NCBI RefSeq assembly: GCF_011067745.1
Contig: NZ_JAAMPJ010000001.1
Location: 1-64,000 of the forward strand
From: Lentzea alba
GTDB lineage: Bacteria; Actinomycetota; Actinomycetes; Mycobacteriales; Pseudonocardiaceae
DNA: 64,000 nt
Reading direction: 5' to 3'
A program made the position numbers and the translations under genes. The notes under the pieces were generated by a model. It searched no databases and was not told the DNA's origin. It saw only the letters and a program-made list of their open reading frames with translations. Position 1 is the first letter of the stretch; every line of letters begins with the position of its first letter. Positions 26,557 to 34,985 of this stretch are shown here, piece after piece.

Positions 26557-27963
26557 CTAAACGGTGTAGCCGTGCGCGGGAAGCCCGTTCTGCCCGATGA
26601 TCCGGGACAACGTGACCGCGCTTTCCTTCACCGTGCGCTGCTGGGTCTCGAAGTCGACGTGCACGATCCCGAACCGCTGCGAGTACCCGGCCGCCCACTC
26701 GAAGTTGTCGAGCAGCGACCACGCCAGATACCCGCGCACGTCGGCGCCTTCGGAGATCGCCCGGTGCACCGCGCGCACGTGGTCCACCAGATAGCGAGTC
26801 CGCTCGACGTCGACCACCCGGCCCATCGCGTCCACGACGTCGGGGAACGCGGACCCGTTCTCGGTGACCACCAGCGGCACCCCGCCGGCGTCACGCGACA
26901 ACCGGACCAGCAACTCGGTGAACGCGTCGGCGTTCTGCTCCCACCCGAACCCGGTCAGCTCGCCCTGCGGCGGCTCGATGGACGCACCGCGCAGCCCCGC
27001 GTGCGGCCCGGCCGGCACGAACTCGGGGTGAGCGGGCGCGACGCGGGTCGGGTTGTAGTAGTTCACGCCGATCCAGTCGATCGGGGTCGCGATGATCTCC
27101 ATGTCCCCGTCGCGGACCACGTTCGTCCAGTCACCCAGCCACGTCGTGTCCTGCAGGACGTCGAGCGGGTAGCCGCGGCCGCAGATCGGGTCGAACAGGA
27201 TGCGGTTCTGCAGCCCGTCGACCTTCCTGACCGCTTCCGCGTCATCGCCCCAGACGGTGCTGAAGTTGAGCACGATCGACAACCGGTGCGAGTCCGGTGC
27301 CTGCGCGCGCAACGCCTGGGTGGCGAGTCCGTGGGCCAGCAGCAGGTGGTGCGCCGCCTCCAGGGACGCCACCGCGTCGGTGATGCCCGGCGCGTGGATT
27401 CCGTTGCCGTAGCCCAGGAACGCGGACACCCACGGCTCGTTCAGCGTGGTCCAGGCCTGCACCCGGTCCCCGAGCCGGTCGTGCACGACGGCGGCGTAGT
27501 CGGCGAACCGGTAGGCGGTGTCGCGGTTGCGCCAGCCGCCGAAGTCCTCCAGCACCTGCGGCAGGTCCCAGTGGTACAGCGTGACCAACGGCTGGATGTC
27601 CTTCTCCAGCAACGAGTCCACCAGCCGGTCGTAGAACGCGAGCCCGCGCTCCTCGACCGGACCGCTGCCGCTGGGCTGGATCCGGGGCCACGCGACGGAG
27701 AACCGGTAGGCCGCCATTCCCAGCGAGGCCATCAGGTCCACATCGGACTCATACCGGTTGTAGTGGTCGCAAGCCGGGTCACCCGTGTCGCCGGCCAGCA
27801 CCTTGCCAGGCGTCGCCGCGAACGTGTCCCAGATAGAGGCGCCACGACCGTCCACTGTGGTCGAGCCCTCGATCTGGAACGCCGCGGTGGCTGCTCCCCA
27901 CAGGAAGTCCGGTGGGAAGGTCAGCACCTCCCGCCCGACCTCGACGTCCGAGTCGGTCGTCAT
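26557..27963 (-). CDS. Beta-glucosidase, glycoside hydrolase family 1
   Basis: A 468-residue GH1 enzyme with a (beta/alpha)8 barrel. The acid/base glutamate is E176 in TTLNEPW, and the nucleophile is E368 in VVTENGSAF. The N-terminal FPPDFLWGAATAAFQIEGS and C-terminal YLAWSLLDNFEWAAGYSQRF are standard. There is no signal peptide, so it hydrolyses imported beta-glucosides (such as cellobiose) in the cytoplasm. It is the last gene of the binding-protein/permease operon, after a 36-nt gap. This matches cebEFG-bglC-like operons of actinomycetes. Confidence 0.95.
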   Translation of the reverse strand: MTTDSDVEVGREVLTFPPDFLWGAATAAFQIEGSTTVDGRGASIWDTFAATPGKVLAGDTGDPACDHYNRYESDVDLMASLGMAAYRFSVAWPRIQPSGSGPVEERGLAFYDRLVDSLLEKDIQPLVTLYHWDLPQVLEDFGGWRNRDTAYRFADYAAVVHDRLGDRVQAWTTLNEPWVSAFLGYGNGIHAPGITDAVASLEAAHHLLLAHGLATQALRAQAPDSHRLSIVLNFSTVWGDDAEAVRKVDGLQNRILFDPICGRGYPLDVLQDTTWLGDWTNVVRDGDMEIIATPIDWIGVNYYNPTRVAPAHPEFVPAGPHAGLRGASIEPPQGELTGFGWEQNADAFTELLVRLSRDAGGVPLVVTENGSAFPDVVDAMGRVVDVERTRYLVDHVRAVHRAISEGADVRGYLAWSLLDNFEWAAGYSQRFGIVHVDFETQQRTVKESAVTLSRIIGQNGLPAHGYTV

Positions 27964-27999
27964 ACATTCACATCCTCGTGGCTTGATCCCTGCTGTGTT

Positions 28000-28824
28000 T
28001 CACCCTTTTACGGCGCCCTGCATGATGCCGCCGACGATCTGGCGCGACAGCAGGACGAAGATCGCGATCACCGGCAGCACCGCGAGTGAGGCGCCGGCGA
28101 GCATCAACGAGTAGTCGGTGTAGTACCCGCTGGCCAGCGTCGACAGCGCCACCTGGACCGTCGGGCTGTCGTTGGGGTCCAATACGATCAACGGCCAGAA
28201 GAAGTCGTTCCACGCGGTCATGAACGTGAACATGCCGAGCACCGCCGCCTGGGGCCGCACCGCCGGGAAGCCGACATGCCAGAACGTCCGCAGCACCGAA
28301 CACCCGTCGACGCGGGCCGCCTCGATCAGCTCGTGCGGCACCGTCTCCTCGCACGCCTGGCGCATCCAGAACACCGCGAACGACCCGATCAGCACCGGCA
28401 CGATGACCGCCTGCAGCGTGCCGTACCAGTCGAGGTCGGACATCAGCATGTACAGCGGGATCACACCGAGCTGCGTCGGCACCATCGCGGTGCCGAGCAC
28501 CACGAGGAACAGCGAGTCGCGGCCCCTGAACCGAAGGCGCGCGAACGCGAAGCCCGCGAGCGTGCCCAGCACGACGTTCGAGATCGCCACGGACGCCGCC
28601 ACGATGAACGAGTTCTGCATGGCGAGCCAGAAGTCCACGCTGTCGAACACGCGGGTGACGTTCTCGACCAGGTTGCCGCCGGGAAACAGCGGCGGCACCT
28701 TCTCACCGAGGACCGAGTTGTCCTTCGACGCCACGATGAACGAGTAGTAGAGCGGGAACACCGAAGCCGCGAGCACGGCGACCAGGAACCCGTACAGCAG
28801 AGGACCTGCCTTGGCGTTCTTCAT
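28000..28824 (-). CDS. Carbohydrate ABC transporter permease (MalG-like)
   Basis: 274 residues, about six transmembrane helices, binding-protein-dependent transport inner-membrane component. The EAA loop appears as EACEETVPHELIEAARVDGC-like sequence (QACEETVPHELIEAARVDGC). This contacts the ATPase. FYHIFFPLLRP-like WHVGFPAVRPQAAVLG follows. It forms the import channel with the neighbouring MalF-like permease, whose stop lies 7 nt upstream. The operon has no ATPase gene; such systems usually share the MsiK/UgpC-type multitasking ATPase encoded elsewhere. Confidence 0.93.
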   Translation of the reverse strand: MKNAKAGPLLYGFLVAVLAASVFPLYYSFIVASKDNSVLGEKVPPLFPGGNLVENVTRVFDSVDFWLAMQNSFIVAASVAISNVVLGTLAGFAFARLRFRGRDSLFLVVLGTAMVPTQLGVIPLYMLMSDLDWYGTLQAVIVPVLIGSFAVFWMRQACEETVPHELIEAARVDGCSVLRTFWHVGFPAVRPQAAVLGMFTFMTAWNDFFWPLIVLDPNDSPTVQVALSTLASGYYTDYSLMLAGASLAVLPVIAIFVLLSRQIVGGIMQGAVKG

Positions 28825-28831
28825 CGCTTGA

Positions 28832-29809
28832 TCACCCCTTGCCCGCGATGCGCCGCGTCAGCGAGAAGTTGACGACCGCGACCAGCAGGACGACCAGGAA
28901 CAGCATCCACGCGATGGTGGCCGAGTACCCGGCGTCGAACAACCGGAAGCCCTTCTCGTACATGTACATCACGAGCGTCTGGAACTGCCGGTCCGAGCCA
29001 CCGCTCGCGTTGTTGGCGGCGAAACCGGGATCGAACAGCGCGGGCTCGGCGAACAGCTGCAGGCCGCCGATCGTGGACGTCACCACGGTGAACAGGATCG
29101 TCGGCCGGATCGACGGCACGGTGATCGACCAGAACATCCGCCAGCGCGACGCACCGTCCAAAGTGGCCGACTCGTACATGTCCTTGGGCACCGACTGCAT
29201 CGCCGCCAGGTAGAGCAGCGCGTTGTACCCGGTCCAGCGCCACATGACCATTGTGGACACCGCGAGATGGGAGGCCCACGTCTCGGCGCGCCAGTCGATC
29301 GGGTCGATCCCGACGAAACCGAGCAGGAAGTTCACGATGCCGAAGTCGCGGCCGAAGAACTGCGCGAACACCAGCGCCACCGCGGCGACCGAGATGACGT
29401 TGGGCAGCAACACACCTGCGCGCCAGAACGCTCGTCCGCGCAGTCCCCGGTCGAGCAGGGCGGCCAGGCCGAGCGCGGCCAGCAGCTGCGGGACGGTGGA
29501 GAGGACGAACAGGCTGATCGTGTTGAACAGCGCGTTCCAGAACTTGGCGTCGGAGAACAGCTCGACGTAGTTGGCGAGCCCGACGAAGCCCTGGTTGCCG
29601 TCGATCAGCTGCCAGTCGTGCAGCGACACCCACGCCGTGTACACCAGCGGGTAGAGCCCGAAGATCCCGAACACCAGGAAGAACGGCGCGATGATCAGGT
29701 ACGGCGTGTACTTGGCGTCCCAGTTGTTCAGCCGCAGGCGCTTCGGTTCCGGGGAAGAAGGAACCGAGGCGGCCGGAACCGCCTCGGTCTCCGTGCGCAG
29801 CGCCGTCAC
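28832..29809 (-). CDS. Carbohydrate ABC transporter permease (MalF-like)
   Basis: 325 residues with about six membrane helices. The start LIIAPFFLVFGIFGLYPLVY is typical of MalF/UgpA permeases. The EAA loop is QSVPKDMYESATLDGASRWR, followed by MFWSITVPSIRPTILFTVV. The GTG start overlaps the stop of the binding-protein gene (GTGA). It pairs with the downstream MalG-like permease to form the membrane channel of the beta-glucoside/oligosaccharide importer. Confidence 0.93.
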   Translation of the reverse strand: MTALRTETEAVPAASVPSSPEPKRLRLNNWDAKYTPYLIIAPFFLVFGIFGLYPLVYTAWVSLHDWQLIDGNQGFVGLANYVELFSDAKFWNALFNTISLFVLSTVPQLLAALGLAALLDRGLRGRAFWRAGVLLPNVISVAAVALVFAQFFGRDFGIVNFLLGFVGIDPIDWRAETWASHLAVSTMVMWRWTGYNALLYLAAMQSVPKDMYESATLDGASRWRMFWSITVPSIRPTILFTVVTSTIGGLQLFAEPALFDPGFAANNASGGSDRQFQTLVMYMYEKGFRLFDAGYSATIAWMLFLVVLLVAVVNFSLTRRIAGKG

Positions 29810-31068
29810 TTGACGGCGTCCTGCGCTTCCTTCAGCGCCTGCGTCCAGGCTTCAGCGGCGGACTGCTTGCCCTGCTCCACGCGCTGCAGCGCACTGTTGA
29901 AGACGGGCGTGACCTTCGAGTCCTTCGTGCCGCGGTAGGTCGGCTTCAGCGACTCGGCCGAGTTGCCGAAGATCTGCCCCACCGGCGCCTTGTTGAAGTA
30001 CTCGTTGACCGTCGCCTGCACCTCGGCGTCCTTGTAGACGGCGGGCTGGCTCGGCAGGTTGCCGGTCTCTTTGAAGATCCGCTTCTGCTGCTCGGGGGCC
30101 GTCAGCCACTTGGCCAGCTCGTAGGCCTCCTTGGGGTGCTTGCCCTGCTTCGGGATCGCGAGGAACGAGCCACCCCAGTTGCCGCCGCCACCGGGCGCCG
30201 TCGTCACGTCCCACTTCCCGGCCGCCGCGTCGCCCGCACCCGCCTTGATCAGCGCGAGCGCCCAGGCCGGGCACGTGGTCGTGGCGAACGAACCCTGCTT
30301 CAGGGCGACGTTCCACTCCTGGCTGAACGGCTCGAGGGCACCGGTCTGCTGCTTGGTGCCGAGCGCCGCCGCCGTGTCGAACGCCGTCTTGACCTTGTCG
30401 TTCTTGTCCGCGATGTAGGAGTCGTCCTTCGCGAAGTAGCCCTCCTCGGTCTGGTCGAGGATGGCCTTGTAGGGGTTGCGGCCGGTGTCGACGAACTTCA
30501 CGTTCGGCGTCTTGGCGGTGAACTGGTCCGCGACCTTCGCGTAGTCGGCCCAGGTCGGCCACAGCTTCGCGACGGCCTCGCGGTCCGTCGGCAGGCCCGC
30601 CGCCTCGAACAGGTCGCGGCGGTAGCAAAGACCGAGGCTGCCCATGTCCGTGCCCAGCCCCAGCACGAACTCACCGCCGTCCGCGGTGCCCTGGTTCCAC
30701 TTCCAGCCGGCCCACTGGTCCTTGAGGTCCTTGGCGCCGTACTCCGCGAGGTTCACGAACTTGTCCTTGGAGGCGCGGAACTGCGAGACCACACCCTCCT
30801 CGAGCGCGACGATGTCCGCAGCGCCACGCCCACCCGCGAGCTGCGTCGCGAGCTGCGTGTTGTGCTGCTCCATCTTGACCTTGCGCTGCTCGACCTTGAT
30901 GTTCGGATGCGAGGCCTGGTACTCCTCGATCAGCTTGTCGTAACCGAAGTCGGAGAACAGGCCCAGCGACAGCTCTACCTTGCCGTCGGCCTCGGAACTC
31001 CCGCCGCAGCCAGCGGCCAGAACCATCACGAGGGTCGCAGCGACGCTGCCGACCAGCCTTCTGTTCAT
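29806..31068 (-). CDS. Extracellular sugar-binding lipoprotein
   Basis: 420 residues. The signal peptide ends in the lipobox LAAGC, so lipid attaches to C21 and the protein sits on the outer face of the membrane. The solute-binding fold is of the MalE/family 1 type: VELSLGLFSDFGYDKLIEEY, NIKVEQRKV, YAKVADQFTAK and NWGGSFLAIPKQGKHPKEAY. The ATG at 31068 has GGAGGAC upstream and gives a proper signal sequence. First gene of the operon; a promoter and 18-bp operator lie 44-87 nt upstream. The ligand is probably a beta-glucoside given the GH1 gene. Confidence 0.93.
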   Translation of the reverse strand: MNRRLVGSVAATLVMVLAAGCGGSSEADGKVELSLGLFSDFGYDKLIEEYQASHPNIKVEQRKVKMEQHNTQLATQLAGGRGAADIVALEEGVVSQFRASKDKFVNLAEYGAKDLKDQWAGWKWNQGTADGGEFVLGLGTDMGSLGLCYRRDLFEAAGLPTDREAVAKLWPTWADYAKVADQFTAKTPNVKFVDTGRNPYKAILDQTEEGYFAKDDSYIADKNDKVKTAFDTAAALGTKQQTGALEPFSQEWNVALKQGSFATTTCPAWALALIKAGAGDAAAGKWDVTTAPGGGGNWGGSFLAIPKQGKHPKEAYELAKWLTAPEQQKRIFKETGNLPSQPAVYKDAEVQATVNEYFNKAPVGQIFGNSAESLKPTYRGTKDSKVTPVFNSALQRVEQGKQSAAEAWTQALKEAQDAVK

Positions 31069-31111
31069 CCGTCCTCCTCGACGGGCGGCGCCACCGGCGC
31101 TGCTGACAGGT

Positions 31112-31155
31112 TGTGAGAGCGCTCTCACACTCAACCGGAGAAGCTCGGGTGTCAA
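31112..31155 (-). promoter_or_regulatory. Sugar-operon promoter overlapping a LacI-type operator
   Basis: On the minus strand a consensus -35 TTGACA (31155-31150) is followed after 17 nt by GAGTGT (31132-31127) as -10. The -10 overlaps a perfect 18-bp palindrome TGTGAGAGCGCTCTCACA (31129-31112) with the central CG typical of LacI/CebR-family operators. Binding there should block polymerase. The palindrome ends 43 nt before the binding-protein start. Confidence 0.8.
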
Positions 31156-31261
31156 GCGGTCGACATCGTTCCGTAACTTTGTGGAGGTCGGCAACAAAAA
31201 CCTGTGCCGGGATCTGAACGCGTCTCAGCCTGGTCGGCCGGAGGCCCCCGGAAACGACGAA

Positions 31262-31296
31262 GAGGGACGACCGGGCCCTCGCTCCGGTCGTCCCTC
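31262..31296 (-). terminator. Hairpin in the 31.1-31.6 kb intergenic region (1)
   Basis: 13-bp perfect stem (GAGGGACGACCGG / CCGGTCGTCCCTC), 9-nt loop. It lies downstream of the FtsX-type permease gene and upstream of the sugar operon promoter, so it would stop read-through into that promoter. Confidence 0.7.
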
Positions 31297-31380
31297 ACCC
31301 CAGGTAGAGGGGGTTGCGGGCCAAAAGTGACGCGCGCTCCCGAACTTTTTTCGCCAACCCCCGCTCGCCCCCGCCGGCGC

Positions 31381-31434
31381 GGGAACGCGGGGCCCTCACG
31401 TTCCCCATGAGGTAACGCGGGGCCCCCGCGTTAC
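31381..31434 (-). terminator. Hairpins in the 31.1-31.6 kb intergenic region (2)
   Basis: A 10-bp perfect stem with 3-nt loop at 31412-31434 (GTAACGCGGG / CCCGCGTTAC) stands next to a weaker 7-bp one at 31381-31405 (GGGAACG / CGTTCCC). Both share the GGAACGCGGGG or GTAACGCGGGG word. Together with 31262-31296 they fill most of the 510-nt gap between the exporter and the sugar operon. I see no gene in that gap. Confidence 0.6.
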
Positions 31435-31578
31435 TTTCAGGATGCGGAAAGACAGCGGAGGCCCGGTGCCCCGACAGCACCGGACCTCCACCGATCCCCC
31501 GGCAGTGCGGCCCCTGTTTCCGCACCACCGAACCCGCCTGGTTCGGCCCCCGACCGCCGCAGCCAGGCAGGGTGTCTC

Positions 31579-34101
31579 CTACGCCTCCGCCATCCCCGCG
31601 ACCACGGAGTTCTTCGCCGCGCGCCGAGCAGGCAGGGCGGCGGCGATCACAGCCGCCACCACAGCGAGCCCGAGCATGATCCCGATCTGGCCGAACGGGA
31701 CGGAGAAGCTGATCTGGAACTCCGCGTTGGAGATCGCCTCGACCAGCAGCCAGCCGAACCCGGCACCGAGCACGACACCCACGACCGCGCCGATCAGCGC
31801 CATCAGGATCGACTCGACCACCAGCATCTGCCGCAGCTGGCCCCTGGTCAGGCCCAGTGCCCGCAGCAGGGCCGACTCGCGGGTCCGCTCCAGCACCGAC
31901 AGCGTCAGCGTGTTCGCGATGCCGAACAGGGCGATGATCAGCGCCAGGCCGACGAGGGCCCAGATGAACAGCAGGACCTGGTCGATCTGCGAGTTCAGCT
32001 CCGCCTTGGTCTCCGCCGCGGAGTTCAGCACCGCGACCGGCGAGGTGGCGATGGCGCGTTCCAGGTCGGCGCGGGCGGCCGTGATGTCGGTGCCCGGCGC
32101 GAGCTTGACCAGCAGTTTCTGGTAGCCCTTCGGGGCTTCCTTCAACACGCTCTGCGCCGAGGCCAGCGTCACGAGGCCGGCGCCGTAGCTGTTGTCCTTG
32201 ATCAACGCGACGACCTTGAAGTCCTTGTCGTTGATCTTCAACGAAGACCCGATCGACAGGCCCGAGTCCTTCGCGTCCCGCTCACGCAGGGCGATCTCGC
32301 CGTCCTTGAGGCCGGTCAGCGTTCCGCTGGCCACCTCCGGGCGCACCAGCGAACCGATCGCGTCGGACGGGTAGCCGGTGACGTCGCCGTACTTGAGCTT
32401 GTCGGACTCGCCGAAGACCTGGAGCTCCGGCGCGACCTTGGCGACGTTGCGCACCTTCGTCAGCTCGTCGGCGAACTTCTGCGTGAGCGGCTGGCTGTAG
32501 ACGTTCGAGCTGACCTCGTAGTCGGCCGGGAACCGCTTGTCGACCTGCTCGTTCATGGTCTGGCGGCCACTGCCGGCCACGACCGTCACCATCGCGACGA
32601 TGGTCACGCCGATCATCAACGCCGCCGTCGTGGCGGCGGTGCGCTTCGGGTTGCGGCCCGCGTTGGCCGAGGCCAGCTTGGCCGGGACACCGCGCAGCGC
32701 CTTGCCGAACAGCCGGTTCACCAGCGGCACGTACAGCGGGCCGAGCAGCAGCACCGCCAGCAGCAACACCATCGTGGCGCCGCCGGTGATGAACATCGCC
32801 GGCTCTTCCTTCTCCTGCTGCAGTCCGAAGTAGACGGCCGTGCCGCCGATCAGCGCGATCAGCGTCGCGATGATGATCCGGACCTTGCCGGTGCGGGCGA
32901 CGTCGTCGTGGCTGTCCGGCTGCGAACGCAGGGCGGCGACCGGGGCGACCTTCGTGGCGCGGCGGGCCGGCAGCACGGCCGACAGCACGGTCACGACGAC
33001 ACCGACGCCGAAGCCGGCGGCGATGGTCACCCACGAGATCGGCAAACGGATCTCGACGTCGTCACCGCTGGGGCCGCCGACCGAACCGACCAGTGCCTGC
33101 AGGCCGGCCGAGACGCCGAGACCGCCGAGGATGCCCAGCACCGATGCCGCGAGGCCCATGAAGACCGCCTCGGCGAGCACGCTGCGGAACACCTGCCCGC
33201 GTTCCGCACCGACGCAGCGCAGCAGTGCGAGTTCCTTCGTGCGCTGGGCGACGAGGATCGTGAAGGTGTTGTAGATGACCATGCCCGCGACGATGAGCGA
33301 GATCGCGGCGAACGCGAGCAGAAAGGTCCTGATCTCGCCGGCGGCGTCACCTACCTGGGCCAGCGTCTCCTGGGTCAGCTGCTCGCCGGTCTGCACCTTG
33401 TAGCCGGCACCGACGGCCTTGTTGATGTTGTCGACGAGCTGCTGCTGCGTCACGCCGTCCTTGGCGACGGCCACGATCTCGTAGATGCGCTGGTCCGGGA
33501 TGACCGTGCGCAGCCCTTCCGGCGACACCACGACGTGGTCGCTGCCGGACATCGACATGCTGCTGGCGCCCTGCTGGTAGGTGCCGACGATGGTGAACGA
33601 GTGCTCGGCGTTGTTCTCGTCGAGCAGCTTGAGCTTGTCGCCGACCTTGAGCTTCGCCGTCTGCGCGGTCTTGACGTCGATCGCGGCCTCGTCGGCCTTG
33701 ACCGGGAACTTGCCGTCCTTGAGGTTGAAGTCGCGCAGCTTCTCGGTGGTCGGCAGCGGCTGGACCGCCGCGTTGCGCGCCTTGCCGTCGCTGCCGAGCA
33801 GTGCGGCGCTGGCGAACTCGCGGGAGTCCGCACCGGCCACGCCCTGGGTGGAGCGGACCTTCTGCAGGACGTCCGCCGGGATGCCGTTCCTCATGACGGT
33901 GCTGTCGCTGTTGTCCGCGAGGTGCACGGCGGCGTCCACGTTGCGGGCGCTGCGGGCGAAGTTGTCCCTGGTCTGAGCCTCGACGGCGTCGCCGAGCACG
34001 AGCGTGCCCGTCACGAACGCGACGCCGAGCGCGATGGCGATGCTGGACAGCACCAGCCGCGCCGTGCGGGCGCGCAGGCCCGCGAGGATGGTCTTCAGCA
34101 T
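31579..34101 (-). CDS. FtsX-like ABC transporter permease (MacB/LolE type)
   Basis: 840 residues. An N-terminal membrane helix (ARLVLSSIAIALGVAFVTGT) precedes a large extracytoplasmic domain (about 45-270). Then come three helices with VIYNTFTILVAQRTKELALL and RCVGAERGQVFRSVLAEAVF, a second FtsX-type set after the central region, a second outer domain, and the final helices. That duplicated architecture fits peptide/lipoprotein/antibiotic exporters or cell-wall-acting mechanotransmitters. The paired ATPase gene ends 5 nt before it. The transported compound is unknown. Confidence 0.9.
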   Translation of the reverse strand: MLKTILAGLRARTARLVLSSIAIALGVAFVTGTLVLGDAVEAQTRDNFARSARNVDAAVHLADNSDSTVMRNGIPADVLQKVRSTQGVAGADSREFASAALLGSDGKARNAAVQPLPTTEKLRDFNLKDGKFPVKADEAAIDVKTAQTAKLKVGDKLKLLDENNAEHSFTIVGTYQQGASSMSMSGSDHVVVSPEGLRTVIPDQRIYEIVAVAKDGVTQQQLVDNINKAVGAGYKVQTGEQLTQETLAQVGDAAGEIRTFLLAFAAISLIVAGMVIYNTFTILVAQRTKELALLRCVGAERGQVFRSVLAEAVFMGLAASVLGILGGLGVSAGLQALVGSVGGPSGDDVEIRLPISWVTIAAGFGVGVVVTVLSAVLPARRATKVAPVAALRSQPDSHDDVARTGKVRIIIATLIALIGGTAVYFGLQQEKEEPAMFITGGATMVLLLAVLLLGPLYVPLVNRLFGKALRGVPAKLASANAGRNPKRTAATTAALMIGVTIVAMVTVVAGSGRQTMNEQVDKRFPADYEVSSNVYSQPLTQKFADELTKVRNVAKVAPELQVFGESDKLKYGDVTGYPSDAIGSLVRPEVASGTLTGLKDGEIALRERDAKDSGLSIGSSLKINDKDFKVVALIKDNSYGAGLVTLASAQSVLKEAPKGYQKLLVKLAPGTDITAARADLERAIATSPVAVLNSAAETKAELNSQIDQVLLFIWALVGLALIIALFGIANTLTLSVLERTRESALLRALGLTRGQLRQMLVVESILMALIGAVVGVVLGAGFGWLLVEAISNAEFQISFSVPFGQIGIMLGLAVVAAVIAAALPARRAAKNSVVAGMAEA

Positions 34102-34106
34102 CTACC

Positions 34107-34865
34107 TCACGCCCCCAGGTGCGTGAGAGCGTTGACGACGGACTCGGTGGTGGGCTGGAGGATCTCGCCGGCGAGGCGGCCGTCGGCCAGCAGCACCACG
34201 CGGTCCGCGTAGCTCGCGGCCACCGGGTCGTGCGTCACCATGATCACGGTCTGGCCCAGCTTGCGGACCGACATGCGCAGGAAGTCGAGGACCTCGGCAC
34301 CGCTGCGGGAGTCCAGGTTGCCGGTCGGCTCGTCGGCGAAGATGACCTCGGGACGGGCGACGAGCGCACGGGCACACGCCACGCGCTGCTGCTGGCCACC
34401 GGACAGCTCGGTCGGACGGTGGGTGAGGCGGTCGCGCAGGCCGAGGACGTTGACGATCGTGTCGAACCACTGCTTGTCGGGCTTGCGGCCGGCGAGCTCC
34501 AGGCCCAGCAGGATGTTCTGCTCGGCGGTCAGCGTCGGCAGCAGGTTGAAGGCCTGGAACACGAAGCCGACGCGGTCGCGGCGCAGCTTGGTCAGGTCCT
34601 TGTCGTTGAGCTTGGTGATCTCGGTCTGTCCGATGTGGATCGCGCCGCTGTCCACCGTGTCCAGTCCCGCGAGGCAGTGCATCAGCGTGGACTTGCCGGA
34701 ACCGGACGGGCCCATGATCGCGGTGAACCGGCCGGCCTCGAACGCCACGTTGATGCCGTCGAGCGCCCGCACCGCGGTGTCACCCTTGCCGTAGACCTTC
34801 ACCAGCTGGTGAGCCGCCGCGGCGGTAGTGCCGACTGCGCCCACTTCGGACACCAGTGCAGACAT
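34107..34865 (-). CDS. ABC transporter ATP-binding protein (MacB/LolD type)
   Basis: 252 residues. Walker A GPSGSGKST (52-60), Q-loop region FVFQAFNLLPTLTAEQN, signature LSGGQQQRVACARAL, Walker B VIFADEPTGNLDSRSG, and the switch histidine in IMVTHDP. It powers the FtsX-type permease encoded next. The start follows GAGGAAAGG at proper distance. It lies 120 nt downstream of the LAL-type regulator in the same direction. Read-through from that regulator operon is possible but the gap is large enough for its own promoter. Confidence 0.95.
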   Translation of the reverse strand: MSALVSEVGAVGTTAAAAHQLVKVYGKGDTAVRALDGINVAFEAGRFTAIMGPSGSGKSTLMHCLAGLDTVDSGAIHIGQTEITKLNDKDLTKLRRDRVGFVFQAFNLLPTLTAEQNILLGLELAGRKPDKQWFDTIVNVLGLRDRLTHRPTELSGGQQQRVACARALVARPEVIFADEPTGNLDSRSGAEVLDFLRMSVRKLGQTVIMVTHDPVAASYADRVVLLADGRLAGEILQPTTESVVNALTHLGA

Positions 34866-34985
34866 GTCGCTTGCCTTTCCTCACAGGGGGTGTTCCTTGA
34901 TGAGGAAGAAGCTATGAGTTCGCTGAGTACGCGGACATCAACTCGGCGACGCGTTGAGCATCAGCCTGAGGTATGACAACCGGGG

